A stretch of DNA of 64,000 nt from JBFMEX01 sp040752215. Lineage in GTDB: Bacteria; Pseudomonadota; Alphaproteobacteria; Rhizobiales; Hyphomicrobiaceae. Below are positions 49,917 through 57,740 of the stretch, piece after piece (the first letter of the stretch is position 1; every line of letters starts with the position of its first letter). A program made the translations under genes and the position numbers. The notes beneath the pieces are model-generated. The model saw only the letters and a program-made list of their open reading frames with translations, ran no database searches and was not told the DNA's origin. The stretch lies in NCBI GenBank assembly GCA_040752215.1, contig JBFMEX010000048.1, forward strand, positions 1 to 64,000. Reading direction: 5' to 3'.

Positions 49917-50527
49917 CTCATCCTCCCCTCGAGTTTGATCAATTCGGCTACGTACTGGAGGCAGAGCAAGGCGAACCCCACGAACATCGGCAGGATCGGA
50001 ATCCACAGTGGGATGGCCCACACGGTCTCCGTCCGCCACTCCTGGTCCCAGGCTTCGTAGAGATAGTGCCAGCTGGCATAGGTCATGCTCGCGCAGAACA
50101 GGAGGCCAAGTGCGAGCGCCAGCCGATCGACCCATCGGCGGACGGCGCCAGCGAGCTTGGCTTGCACGAAGTCGACGCCGACATGGCCGCGGTGAGAGAG
50201 GACGTAGGCCGCACCGAGGAAGATTGCGGCGGTCGCCGAGTAGACGACGAACTCCGTCTGCCAGATCGTGTTCCAGCGCAGTACGGTGCGCACGAAGATC
50301 ATCTGGCAGACGACAAGGGTCGCCGCCACCAATAGCGCGCCGGCAAGGACGCTTGCGGCGCGCGAGACGGCCTCGATGCCGCGGACGATGGGGTGCTCGA
50401 CCTTGCTTCCTTGCGCAGGGGTGATGCCTTCGATGTCGACCCCAGCATTCGCCAGGGCCTCGATCGCCGCTGCATCGGGGGACGGTGTCCCCGATGCACG
50501 CGCCACGCTCTCGCCCGAGCCGCTCAT
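49913..50527 (-). CDS. TRAP transporter small permease, probable malonate system
   Basis: 204 residues from ATG 50527. A soluble N-terminal stretch of about 55 residues precedes four hydrophobic segments (VLAGALLVAATLVVCQMIFV, VVYSATAAIFLGAAYVLSHR, LALALGLLFCASMTYASWHY, IPILPMFVGFALLCLQYVAE). GHVGVDFVQAKL marks the DctQ family. Coupled to both neighbours by short overlaps. Confidence 0.88.
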   Translation of the reverse strand: MSGSGESVARASGTPSPDAAAIEALANAGVDIEGITPAQGSKVEHPIVRGIEAVSRAASVLAGALLVAATLVVCQMIFVRTVLRWNTIWQTEFVVYSATAAIFLGAAYVLSHRGHVGVDFVQAKLAGAVRRWVDRLALALGLLFCASMTYASWHYLYEAWDQEWRTETVWAIPLWIPILPMFVGFALLCLQYVAELIKLEGRMR

Positions 50528-51525
50528 CACTTCACCTCGAGCGCCTTCTTGATCAAGGCATCACCGCCCTTCACGTCCTCGCTGAACTTCTTGTAGGCGG
50601 AGCTTTCGGCAACCTTTTTCCAGGCCTCGTAGTCGTCCTTGGACATCTCGATCACTTCGACGCCGGCCTTCTTGAAGACATCGATCATCTTCGCGTCACC
50701 CTTCTTCGCCTCCTCGAGGAAGTAGGCCTCGGCCTTCTTCCCGGCGTCGCGCACTGCCTTCCTCTGCGCTTCGTTGAGGCTCTCGAAGGACTGCTTCGAC
50801 ATCAGCAGCGGCTCGTACATGAACCAGAGCGCGTTCTCTCCCGGTGCGGTCAGGCACTTGACCTGCTCGAACAGCCGGTAAGAGATGAAGCTCTCCGAGG
50901 AGGTGTTGGCGGCGTCGAGCACGCCGGTCTGCATGCCGGTGTAGATCTCGGAGGAGGGCATCGACGTGATTGATGCGCCGGCGGCGGCGAGCATCTGCTC
51001 GAAGGCGGGGCCAGCGGCGCGGAACGTCTGCCCCTTCACGCTGTCGGGGCCCGTGATGCAGCCCTTCTTGGAGGCGAACGCACCCGACAGCCAGGAATCG
51101 GCCAGCACGATGGCCCCGGCCTTCTCGATAATCTTCTTGATCTCGCTCATGAACGGCGAGTCGTTCAGGCGAACCGCGCGGTCGTGGTTGCCGACCAGTC
51201 CCGGCATCAGCGTGGCCGAGAACTGCTGGTGGCGGCCGGCTGCGTAGTCGAGCGGGAACAGAGCGACGTCCAACTGCCCCTTCGTCAACGCGCCCCATTG
51301 CTCCTTCGGCTTGAACAGCGAGGCGGCCGGAAACACCTGCACGTCGAGGCCGACGTTGGCCGCTTTCACCTCGCGGGCCAGGATCTGGACCATCTCGTCG
51401 CGTGGATCGCCCTTTCCGCCTGGCCACTGATGCGACGCCTTCAACACCGTCTGGGCGTTGGCGGCGCTCGACAGCAAGAGAACGGTCACGGCGGCCAGAA
51501 CGGCCTTCGGCGTGGACGTGCACAT
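50527..51525 (-). CDS. TRAP transporter binding protein, probable malonate system
   Basis: 332 residues with a signal peptide (STPKAVLAAVTVLLLSSAAN). Fold features: TVLKASHQWPGGKGDPRDEM, LTKGQLDVALFPLDYAAGRH, WLSGAFASKKGCITGPDSVK and DAANTSSESFISYRLFEQVK. The start is placed at ATG 51525 because GGGAGG (51535-51540) is nine bases before it but abuts the alternative ATG 51534. First gene of the operon read toward matA; the divergent regulator and its operator lie just upstream. Confidence 0.88.
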   Translation of the reverse strand: MCTSTPKAVLAAVTVLLLSSAANAQTVLKASHQWPGGKGDPRDEMVQILAREVKAANVGLDVQVFPAASLFKPKEQWGALTKGQLDVALFPLDYAAGRHQQFSATLMPGLVGNHDRAVRLNDSPFMSEIKKIIEKAGAIVLADSWLSGAFASKKGCITGPDSVKGQTFRAAGPAFEQMLAAAGASITSMPSSEIYTGMQTGVLDAANTSSESFISYRLFEQVKCLTAPGENALWFMYEPLLMSKQSFESLNEAQRKAVRDAGKKAEAYFLEEAKKGDAKMIDVFKKAGVEVIEMSKDDYEAWKKVAESSAYKKFSEDVKGGDALIKKALEVK

Positions 51526-51605
51526 GGTGGGCATCCTCCCTGGCGCTTGTGATTTTTCGATTGCTGCTGTCGGGGCTCTCCGGCGCCCTCCAGCAGCGCA
51601 GGAGC

Positions 51606-51635
51606 ACTTAAGCGCCAGCCTGTATGGGTTGTCAA
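51606..51635 (-). promoter_or_regulatory. promoter of the TRAP/malonate operon
   Basis: On the minus strand TTGACA (51635-51630) and TTAAGT (51611-51606) are 18 bases apart, about 80 bases before the binding-protein ATG. The -35 box begins four bases from the regulator operator. Confidence 0.5.
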
Positions 51636-51638
51636 GAC

Positions 51639-51652
51639 AATTGTATACAATT
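51639..51652. promoter_or_regulatory. GntR/FCD operator AATTGTATACAATT
   Basis: A 14-base perfect palindrome with core ATTGTATACAAT, between the divergent promoters. FadR-subfamily regulators bind TTGTATACAA-type sites, and MdcY of the Acinetobacter malonate operon is reported to bind this same core. Supports autoregulation plus control of the TRAP-matA operon by the adjacent GntR protein. Confidence 0.72.
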
Positions 51653-51658
51653 CTTGAT

Positions 51659-51688
51659 TTGACGCATTCGGATGACTAATAATATCAT
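51659..51688 (+). promoter_or_regulatory. promoter of the GntR regulator gene
   Basis: TTGACG (51659-51664) and TATCAT (51683-51688) at 18-base spacing, ending 22 bases before the ATG at 51711. The operator lies just upstream of the -35 box. Confidence 0.4.
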
Positions 51689-51710
51689 GCAGACGTTGTC
51701 GAGGAATGTG

Positions 51711-52376
51711 ATGACCGACCACCGAAAGACGAATCTGAAGGACGCCCTCGAGGAGGACATCGCAACCGGTCGCCTCGCCCCCGGCGAGCGGCTCGACGAG
51801 GTCTCGCTCGGCCAGCGCTTCGGGGTCTCGCGCACGCCGATACGGGAGGCGCTACAGCAGCTCGCGGCGGTTGGCCTCGTCGAGATTCGTCCGCACCGCG
51901 GCGCGGTCGTCGCGACCGCCGATCCGCACCGCCTGGTCGAGATGTTCGAGGTGATGGCCGAGCTGGAGGGCATGGCGGTGCGCCTCGCCTCCCGTCGCCA
52001 CACGGAGGCGGACATGACGCGCATTCGGGCCGCCCACGAGGCGTGCCGGCGCGCGGCGAGAAAGGGCGATACCGACGCCTACTACTACGAGAACGAGCGC
52101 TTCCATCACGCCATCTACGAGGCGAGCCACAACGGGTTCCTGATCGAGCAATGCCGCCTGCTGCACCGACGGCTCAAGCCCTACCGGCGGCTGCAGCTCC
52201 GCGTCAGGCGGCGCATGGCAGCCTCGCTGGCCGAGCACGAGGCGATCGTCGAGGCGCTGGCCGCGTTCGACGGGGAGCGCGCGGAGCAGTTGCTGCGCGA
52301 GCACATTTCGGTGCAAGGCGAGCGCTTCACCGACCTGATCGCCTCGCTGGCGCGTGAGCGGGCCGATGCGGAGTAG
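51711..52376 (+). CDS. GntR-family (FCD) regulator, MatR/MdcY-like
   Basis: 221 residues from ATG 51711. The winged helix (LKDALEEDIATGRLAPGERL, SLGQRFGVSRTPIREALQQL, GLVEIRPHRGAVVA) is followed by an all-helical FCD ligand domain with the metal-site pattern ENERFHHAIYEASHN and MAASLAEHEAIVEAL. In-frame ATGs at 51672 and 51684 exist, but GAGGA precedes 51711 at proper spacing and a promoter overlaps the earlier ones. Divergent from the TRAP-matA operon, with a matching operator; malonate or malonyl-CoA is the likely effector by analogy. Confidence 0.88.
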   Translation: MTDHRKTNLKDALEEDIATGRLAPGERLDEVSLGQRFGVSRTPIREALQQLAAVGLVEIRPHRGAVVATADPHRLVEMFEVMAELEGMAVRLASRRHTEADMTRIRAAHEACRRAARKGDTDAYYYENERFHHAIYEASHNGFLIEQCRLLHRRLKPYRRLQLRVRRRMAASLAEHEAIVEALAAFDGERAEQLLREHISVQGERFTDLIASLARERADAE

Positions 52377-52433
52377 CTTGCTCGCGCGGGTCGGCAGTTG
52401 ACGCGGCCGTCATGTGCGGCCAAGAAGGGGCGC

Positions 52434-53210
52434 ATGCCCCGCTATCGCACGCTCGACCCCGACCGGATCATCGACACGCTCGGCAAGCTCGAGCGGCGGA
52501 TCGCAGAGCGCTTTCCCGGCTCCGGGCTGTTGCAGGTGTGCGGCGAGCTCAACGATATCGCGGGCGAGAGCAAGGCGCGGGTGAAGTCCGCGACCGAGCC
52601 GAACGTGGCGTTGCGGATCGGCATCGGCGCGGTGCTGCTGGCCGGCCTCGCGCTGCTCGCCTACGTCGGCGGCATCATCGAGGTGAAGCGCGACGCGGAG
52701 AACCTGTTCGGCGTGCTGGAGGGCATCGATGCCGGGGTCAACATCCTGGTGCTGATGGGCGCCGGTGCTTTCTTTCTGGCGACGATCGAGTCCCGGCTGC
52801 ACCGGCAGCGGGCGCTCGACGACCTGCACGAGCTGCGCTCGATCGTGCACGTGATCGACATGCACCAGCTGACCAAGGATCCGAGCAAGCCGGTCACGGT
52901 CGGGGCGGTGACGGAATCCTCGCCCACGCGCAGTCTGACGCCGTTCGAATTGTCGCGCTATCTCGACTACTGCTCGGAGATGCTGTCGCTGGCGGCCAAG
53001 ATCGCGGCGCTCTATGCGCAAGGCACGCGCGATCCGATCGTGATCGAGACCGCGAGCGACATCGGCCAGCTGACGGCCGATCTCTCGGCCAAGATCTGGC
53101 AGAAGATCACTATCCTGCACGGGCAGATTGCGAGCCCGCCGCCGACGGCGCCCGTGCCGAACTTGGTGCAGCCGGCGTCGCGGGCACCGGCAGGCGCCGG
53201 CTCGGCCTGA
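52434..53210 (+). CDS. membrane protein of unknown function
   Basis: 258 residues with two membrane helices (VALRIGIGAVLLAGLALLAY, AGVNILVLMGAGAFFLATIE), and helical soluble parts: N-terminal IIDTLGKLERRIAERFPGSG and C-terminal LTPFELSRYLDYCSEMLSLA with a Pro/Ala-rich tail. No catalytic motif. The start is ATG 52434 with AAGAAGGGG before it. Looks like a conserved alphaproteobacterial membrane protein; no name recognised. Confidence 0.75.
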   Translation: MPRYRTLDPDRIIDTLGKLERRIAERFPGSGLLQVCGELNDIAGESKARVKSATEPNVALRIGIGAVLLAGLALLAYVGGIIEVKRDAENLFGVLEGIDAGVNILVLMGAGAFFLATIESRLHRQRALDDLHELRSIVHVIDMHQLTKDPSKPVTVGAVTESSPTRSLTPFELSRYLDYCSEMLSLAAKIAALYAQGTRDPIVIETASDIGQLTADLSAKIWQKITILHGQIASPPPTAPVPNLVQPASRAPAGAGSA

Positions 53211-53395
53211 CGATCGGTGCCCGAGCTACGCAGGTCGTGGCGGCGACGGGGCGTGTCGCGTCGTCTTAAGCCCTCGGTTGGCGATTGACCTCGGACCGTT
53301 TCCGGGCCAGAGGGGGGCCAGCGATGCCGACCCGGGCGCGGCGGAGAGCCGCAACCCGAGATCTTGGTGCCACCTTGGATTCCGCCGGATAGCCG

Positions 53396-54592
53396 ATGAG
53401 CCTCGATCCTACCGATCCGGTCGCACTGACCCAGGCGCTGATCCGATGCAAGAGCGTGACACCTGAGGAGGGCGGTGCGCTCACTCTGCTCGAGAGCGTG
53501 CTCGAGCCGGCCGGGTTCGCCTGCCACCGGCTGGCCTTTTCCGAGCCCGGCACGCCCGACGTCGACAACCTATACGCCCGGCTCGGCAGCGCGGCGCCGA
53601 ACCTCTGCTTCGCCGGCCACACCGACGTGGTGCCGCCGGGCGACGAGTCGGCGTGGAGCGTGCCGCCGTTCGCGGCCGAGGTCCGCGATGGGTTCGTCTA
53701 CGGCCGCGGCGCCGCCGACATGAAGGGCGCCATCGCCGCCTTTGTCGCCGCGGCGCTCCGTTGCAGCGCCCGCATCGGCGGAGCACCCAAGGGCTCGATC
53801 TCGCTCCTCATCACTGGCGACGAGGAGGGCCCCTCCATCAACGGCACGGCAAAGGTCTTGGGCTGGCTCGCCGAGCGGGGCGAGACGCTCGACGCGGCGC
53901 TGGTCGGCGAGCCGTCGAGCCCGATGCGGCTCGGCGAGGAGATCAAGATCGGCCGGCGCGGCTCGCTCAACGGCGAGCTCATCGTCTTCGGCCGGCAGGG
54001 CCACGCCGCCTATCCCCAACTCGCCGACAACCCGGTGCCGAAGCTCGCCCGCTTCATCACCCGTCTCTCGGATTCGCCCCTCGATGAGGGCACGGCGGCC
54101 TTCGAGCCTTCGCGCCTGCAGGTGACGGTGCTGTCGGTGCCGAACACGGCCACCAACGTCATTCCAGCCTCGGCGCGCGCGCTCTTCAACATCCGCTACA
54201 ACGACCTGTGGACGCGCCCCCGCATCGAGGACTGGGTGCGGATGCAGTGCGAGGCGGCGGCGCGCGCGACGGGTGCGCGCTACGCAATGACATTCTCCGG
54301 GACGGGCGACGTATTCCTCACCCGTCCGGGTCCGCTCGTCGAGACGATGCGCAGGGCGGTCGAGAGCGTCACCGGCATCGCGCCGCGGCTCACCACGGGT
54401 GGCGGCACATCGGACGCGCGTTTCATCAAGGACCACTGCCCGGTGATCGAATTCGGGCTCGTCAACGAGACCATCCATCAGGTGGACGAGCGGGTGGCGA
54501 TCGACGATCTTCATCGGTTGACGGCGATCTACGAGCGCTTTCTCGACGCTTACCTCGAGGCGACCCGCGGCAGGGGCGCGGCAGGGCATTGA
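53396..54592 (+). CDS. dapE: succinyl-diaminopimelate desuccinylase
   Basis: Zinc enzyme of lysine and peptidoglycan precursor synthesis, removing succinate from N-succinyl-LL-diaminopimelate. 398 residues, M20 family. Evidence: LCFAGHTDVVPPGDESAWSV (metal His and Asp), YGRGAADMKGAIAAFVAA, SLLITGDEEGPSINGTAKVL (catalytic Glu pair), KIGRRGSLNGELIVFGRQGH in the lid domain and LTTGGGTSDARFIKDHCPVI, EFGLVNETIHQVDE near the end. Confidence 0.95.
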   Translation: MSLDPTDPVALTQALIRCKSVTPEEGGALTLLESVLEPAGFACHRLAFSEPGTPDVDNLYARLGSAAPNLCFAGHTDVVPPGDESAWSVPPFAAEVRDGFVYGRGAADMKGAIAAFVAAALRCSARIGGAPKGSISLLITGDEEGPSINGTAKVLGWLAERGETLDAALVGEPSSPMRLGEEIKIGRRGSLNGELIVFGRQGHAAYPQLADNPVPKLARFITRLSDSPLDEGTAAFEPSRLQVTVLSVPNTATNVIPASARALFNIRYNDLWTRPRIEDWVRMQCEAAARATGARYAMTFSGTGDVFLTRPGPLVETMRRAVESVTGIAPRLTTGGGTSDARFIKDHCPVIEFGLVNETIHQVDERVAIDDLHRLTAIYERFLDAYLEATRGRGAAGH

Positions 54593-54624
54593 ACGGGCGA
54601 CGGGCGGAGGGCATATAGCCTTTC

Positions 54625-54939
54625 ATGCAGCGGCCATTCGTGCATCCGGCGATCGACGACGTGACGCTCGAAAGCGTGCTCTACGCGCTCGCCGATCCGG
54701 CGCGGCTCGAGATCGTGAAGCGCCTTGCCGGCTCGCCGTGCCCGCTCAACTGCTCGACCGCGGCGCCGGACCAGCTGCCGAAGTCGACGCAGTCGCACCA
54801 TTACCAGGTGCTGCGCGAGGCGGGCGTGATAAGCTCCGAGCGGCGCGGTACCGAGGTCGTCAACACGCTGCGCGCGAACGAGCTGGAGCGGCGGTTCCCG
54901 GGCCTGCTGGCAGCGGTGCTGCGATCGGCCGGCGTATGA
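54625..54939 (+). CDS. ArsR-like winged-helix regulator
   Basis: 104-residue DNA-binding protein: LESVLYALADPARLEIVKRL, a CPLNC pair near residues 39-43, then PKSTQSHHYQVLREAGVISS (recognition helix) and ERRGTEVVNTLRANELERRF. The two cysteines might bind metal or sense thiols, but the family also has non-metal members. Begins 33 bases after dapE; target unknown. Confidence 0.85.
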   Translation: MQRPFVHPAIDDVTLESVLYALADPARLEIVKRLAGSPCPLNCSTAAPDQLPKSTQSHHYQVLREAGVISSERRGTEVVNTLRANELERRFPGLLAAVLRSAGV

Positions 54940-55130
54940 GAGCGGTGCCGGGCGAGCTGCGGCTCGATATCGATCCCCGACCCATACCGGCGCGCGAGAG
55001 TTCCGACCCGTTGGCGGCGGTGTCCAGCGTGCCGCGATTTCATTTTGTTGGCGGCGCGGCGACACTCGTTCCGAGAGTCGGCCGCCGCGCGCGGCCAGCG
55101 GCGGCCCGGGTCGGGAGATTCGCTCGAGTA

Positions 55131-55244
55131 TCAGACGATCCCGAGCAGCCAGGCGACGAGGAGAACGACGGCGACGGCGCCGACGAGGCCGAGGATGCCT
55201 CCGAAGCGGCCGAGCAGCGCGTCCGGCTCTTTGTGCGGCTCCAT
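55131..55244 (-). CDS. 37-residue single-pass membrane protein
   Basis: MEPHKEPDALLGRFGGILGL followed by VGAVAVVLLVAWLLGIV: a short charged head and one membrane helix. AAGGAGG, a near-perfect ribosome site, lies seven bases before the ATG, which argues for a real gene. It follows phaC in the same direction by 58 bases. Function unknown. Confidence 0.6.
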   Translation of the reverse strand: MEPHKEPDALLGRFGGILGLVGAVAVVLLVAWLLGIV

Positions 55245-55302
55245 CGTCGTGGCCTCCTTGGCACGTTGCGCGGCAGTCGTTGCGGGAGCGCGCCGCCGGC
55301 GC

Positions 55303-57123
55303 CTACGACTTGGCGCGGACGTAGCTTCCCGGTGCGCTCTCGATGACGCCGAGCTTGGTGCCGGCTTCGCGCGGGGTGGTCCAGCCGCCGGAATGCTTGG
55401 CCAGCCACTCGGTCCAGTGCGGCCACCAGGAGCCGGGGTGCTCGCGCGCCATCGCCATCCAGTCCTCGAGCGTGTCGGCGGCGGCCTTGCTGGCGGTCCA
55501 GTACTGGTACTTGATCTTGTCGGGCGGGTTGACGACACCGGCGATGTGGCCGGAGCCGGCGAGCACGAACTCGACCGGGCCGCTGAACAGCTTGGAGCCG
55601 ATGAACACGCTCTTGGCCGGCGCGATGTGGTCCTCCTTGGTGGCGAGCTCGTAGACCGGCAGGCGCACCTTCCTGAGATTGAGCTTGGTGCCGGCGATCG
55701 TCATCTCGCCCTTGGCGAAGCGGTTCTCGTGGTAGAACTCGCGCAGGTAGAAGTTGTGGTTGGCCGGCGTCATCCGCGTCGAATCCTGGTTCCAGAACAG
55801 GAGGTCGAACGGGAACGGCTTCTTGCCGAGCAGGTAGTTGTTGACGACGTAGGGCCAAATGAGATCGCGCGAGCGCATCATGTTGAACACGGTCGCCATG
55901 CGCGAGCCATCGAGGTAGCCGCGCTCGGCCATCATCTCCTCGAGGCTCTTGAGCTGGGTGTCGTCGATGAACACCAGGAGGTCGCCGGCCTTGGTGAAGT
56001 CGACCTGGGTGGTGAGGAACGTCGCGGTGCTGAACACGTCCTCGCCGCGGGCCGCGAGATAGGCGAGCGTGGTGGCGAGCAGCGTGCCGCCGACGCAATA
56101 GCCGAGCGCATTGCACGAGGTGACGCCGGTCTCGCGCTTGACCGCCTCGGCGGCGGCCAGGATGCCCTCCTTCATGTAGTCCTCGAAGGTCTTGTGGGCG
56201 AGCGAGGAGTCCGGGTTCACCCACGAGATCAGGAACACGGTGAAGCCGGAATCGACTGCGAACTTGACGAAGCTCTTGGGGGGCGTGAGATCGAGAATGT
56301 AGTATTTGTTGATCCACGGCGGGATGACCAGCAGCGGCACCTCTCGCACCTTGTCGGTCGACGGCGTGTACTGGATCAGCTGGATGAGCTCGTTCTGGAA
56401 GACGACCTTGCCGGGAGTGACGGCGAGGTTGCGGCCGACCTCGAACGCGGTGATGTCGGTCTGGCTGATCTTCAAGAGGTCGCCGGACTTCTCCATGTCC
56501 TCGACGAGGTGGCTCATGCCCTGCACGAGGTTGCGGGCATTGGTCTGGAACGTCTCGCGCACGACCTCGGGGTTGGTCATCGGGAAGTTCGACGGCGACA
56601 GCGCGCTCGCGATCTGGCGGAAGTGGAACTCGGCCTTGCTCTTGGTGCGCTCGTCGAGGCCCTCGGTTTGCCTGAGGACGTTCTCGGCCCAGCCGGTGGT
56701 GAGAAGATAGGCCTGCTTCCAAAAGTCGAAGTAGGGATTGGAGCTCCACTCCGGGTCCTTGAAGCGGTTGTCGCCGGGCTCGGGCACGGCGATTGGCGGG
56801 ACGTCCTCGCCCATCAGGCGGCGCATCGAGTTGCCCCACAGCTCCATGTAGGAGCGCATCAGCGAGCCCTGCGCCTCGGCGAGCTTGGCCGGCTCGCTCA
56901 TCCAGTGGCGCCAGAAGTCGGCCATCGTCTTGGAGGCCTCGGTGATCTCGCTGGCGGCCGAGAACGGGCCCGAGCGGGTATCGGAGCGCTCGAGGAAGTC
57001 CGCCATCGCGCGGCCACCTTCCTCGAAGAGCTTCAGCATATTGCGCGTGAACTCCTCGGGATCGCTGATGCGATAGGGGGTGGGGGGGAGCGCCTCTTCA
57101 GGGGCGGTGGTGGTCTTCTGCAT
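55303..57123 (-). CDS. phaC: class I poly(3-hydroxyalkanoate) synthase
   Basis: 606-residue enzyme polymerising hydroxyacyl-CoA into PHB granules. The alpha/beta-hydrolase core holds LLVIPPWINKYYILDLTPP, FLISWVNPDSSLAHKTFEDY and the lipase-like box ALGYCVGGTLLA with nucleophile C343. Catalytic Asp and His lie in LPVYELATKEDHIAPAKSVF and LAGSGHIAGVVNPP, and HPGSWWPHWTEWL is the class I C-terminal signature. No phaAB genes are beside it. Confidence 0.96.
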   Translation of the reverse strand: MQKTTTAPEEALPPTPYRISDPEEFTRNMLKLFEEGGRAMADFLERSDTRSGPFSAASEITEASKTMADFWRHWMSEPAKLAEAQGSLMRSYMELWGNSMRRLMGEDVPPIAVPEPGDNRFKDPEWSSNPYFDFWKQAYLLTTGWAENVLRQTEGLDERTKSKAEFHFRQIASALSPSNFPMTNPEVVRETFQTNARNLVQGMSHLVEDMEKSGDLLKISQTDITAFEVGRNLAVTPGKVVFQNELIQLIQYTPSTDKVREVPLLVIPPWINKYYILDLTPPKSFVKFAVDSGFTVFLISWVNPDSSLAHKTFEDYMKEGILAAAEAVKRETGVTSCNALGYCVGGTLLATTLAYLAARGEDVFSTATFLTTQVDFTKAGDLLVFIDDTQLKSLEEMMAERGYLDGSRMATVFNMMRSRDLIWPYVVNNYLLGKKPFPFDLLFWNQDSTRMTPANHNFYLREFYHENRFAKGEMTIAGTKLNLRKVRLPVYELATKEDHIAPAKSVFIGSKLFSGPVEFVLAGSGHIAGVVNPPDKIKYQYWTASKAAADTLEDWMAMAREHPGSWWPHWTEWLAKHSGGWTTPREAGTKLGVIESAPGSYVRAKS

Positions 57124-57312
57124 GGAGGTCGAGCCGATCTGCCGTGGAAGCCTGGAGTCGCGAGCGTAGAGCGGCCCGGATAGCCGGCAGCCCTTCGCAC
57201 TGCAATAAGATTAAAGATGATGTACACTTCCCCGCAAGCCCAGCCCGAATCAAGCCGTCCATTCGGACGGGAAAACGTGTTTCGGCCCGCAACAGACCGG
57301 TTCGATCCGCCG

Positions 57313-57537
57313 ATGCCGCACCGCCGCCCCCTTGCCCTCGCCAGCCTCGCCGCCGCGCTCCTTGCCGGGGGGTGCGGCCAGGGGATGCAAACTCCGTTGC
57401 CGGCACTCTCGGCAACGCCCGAGAAGTCGGTCGTCGCCGAGCAGAAGAAGGCCGCGATCAAGGGGATGGAGGAGCTGACCCAGAAGGCATCCGCCAGTCA
57501 GGCCGAGGCGCTGAAGGAGATCGAGCGGACGCGCTGA
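57313..57537 (+). CDS. small lipoprotein
   Basis: 74 residues from ATG 57313 with a lipoprotein signal (PLALASLAAALLAGGC, lipobox LAGGC). The mature part is Ala/Glu/Lys-rich and helical (EKSVVAEQKKAAIKGMEELT, QKASASQAEALKEIERTR). An upstream ATG at 57217 is in frame but would bury the signal peptide. Divergent from phaC. Function unknown. Confidence 0.7.
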   Translation: MPHRRPLALASLAAALLAGGCGQGMQTPLPALSATPEKSVVAEQKKAAIKGMEELTQKASASQAEALKEIERTR

Positions 57538-57740
57538 GGCCCTCGGTGCAGCGCCGCGCCTCGGGATTCCCGAGCGTCCCATGCCGGCGCCACTGGACTG
57601 AGCCCGGCGCATCGGCGTAAACACGACACCGGATTGCGTTGCGCCCCGTCCGGCTCGAGCGGCACGGGGGGTGGGAAGCCGTCTCGAGGCCCTGCCGTCC
57701 GCCGGCCAACCGTCACTTTCAGCTCCAGAGAGCCGCACCC

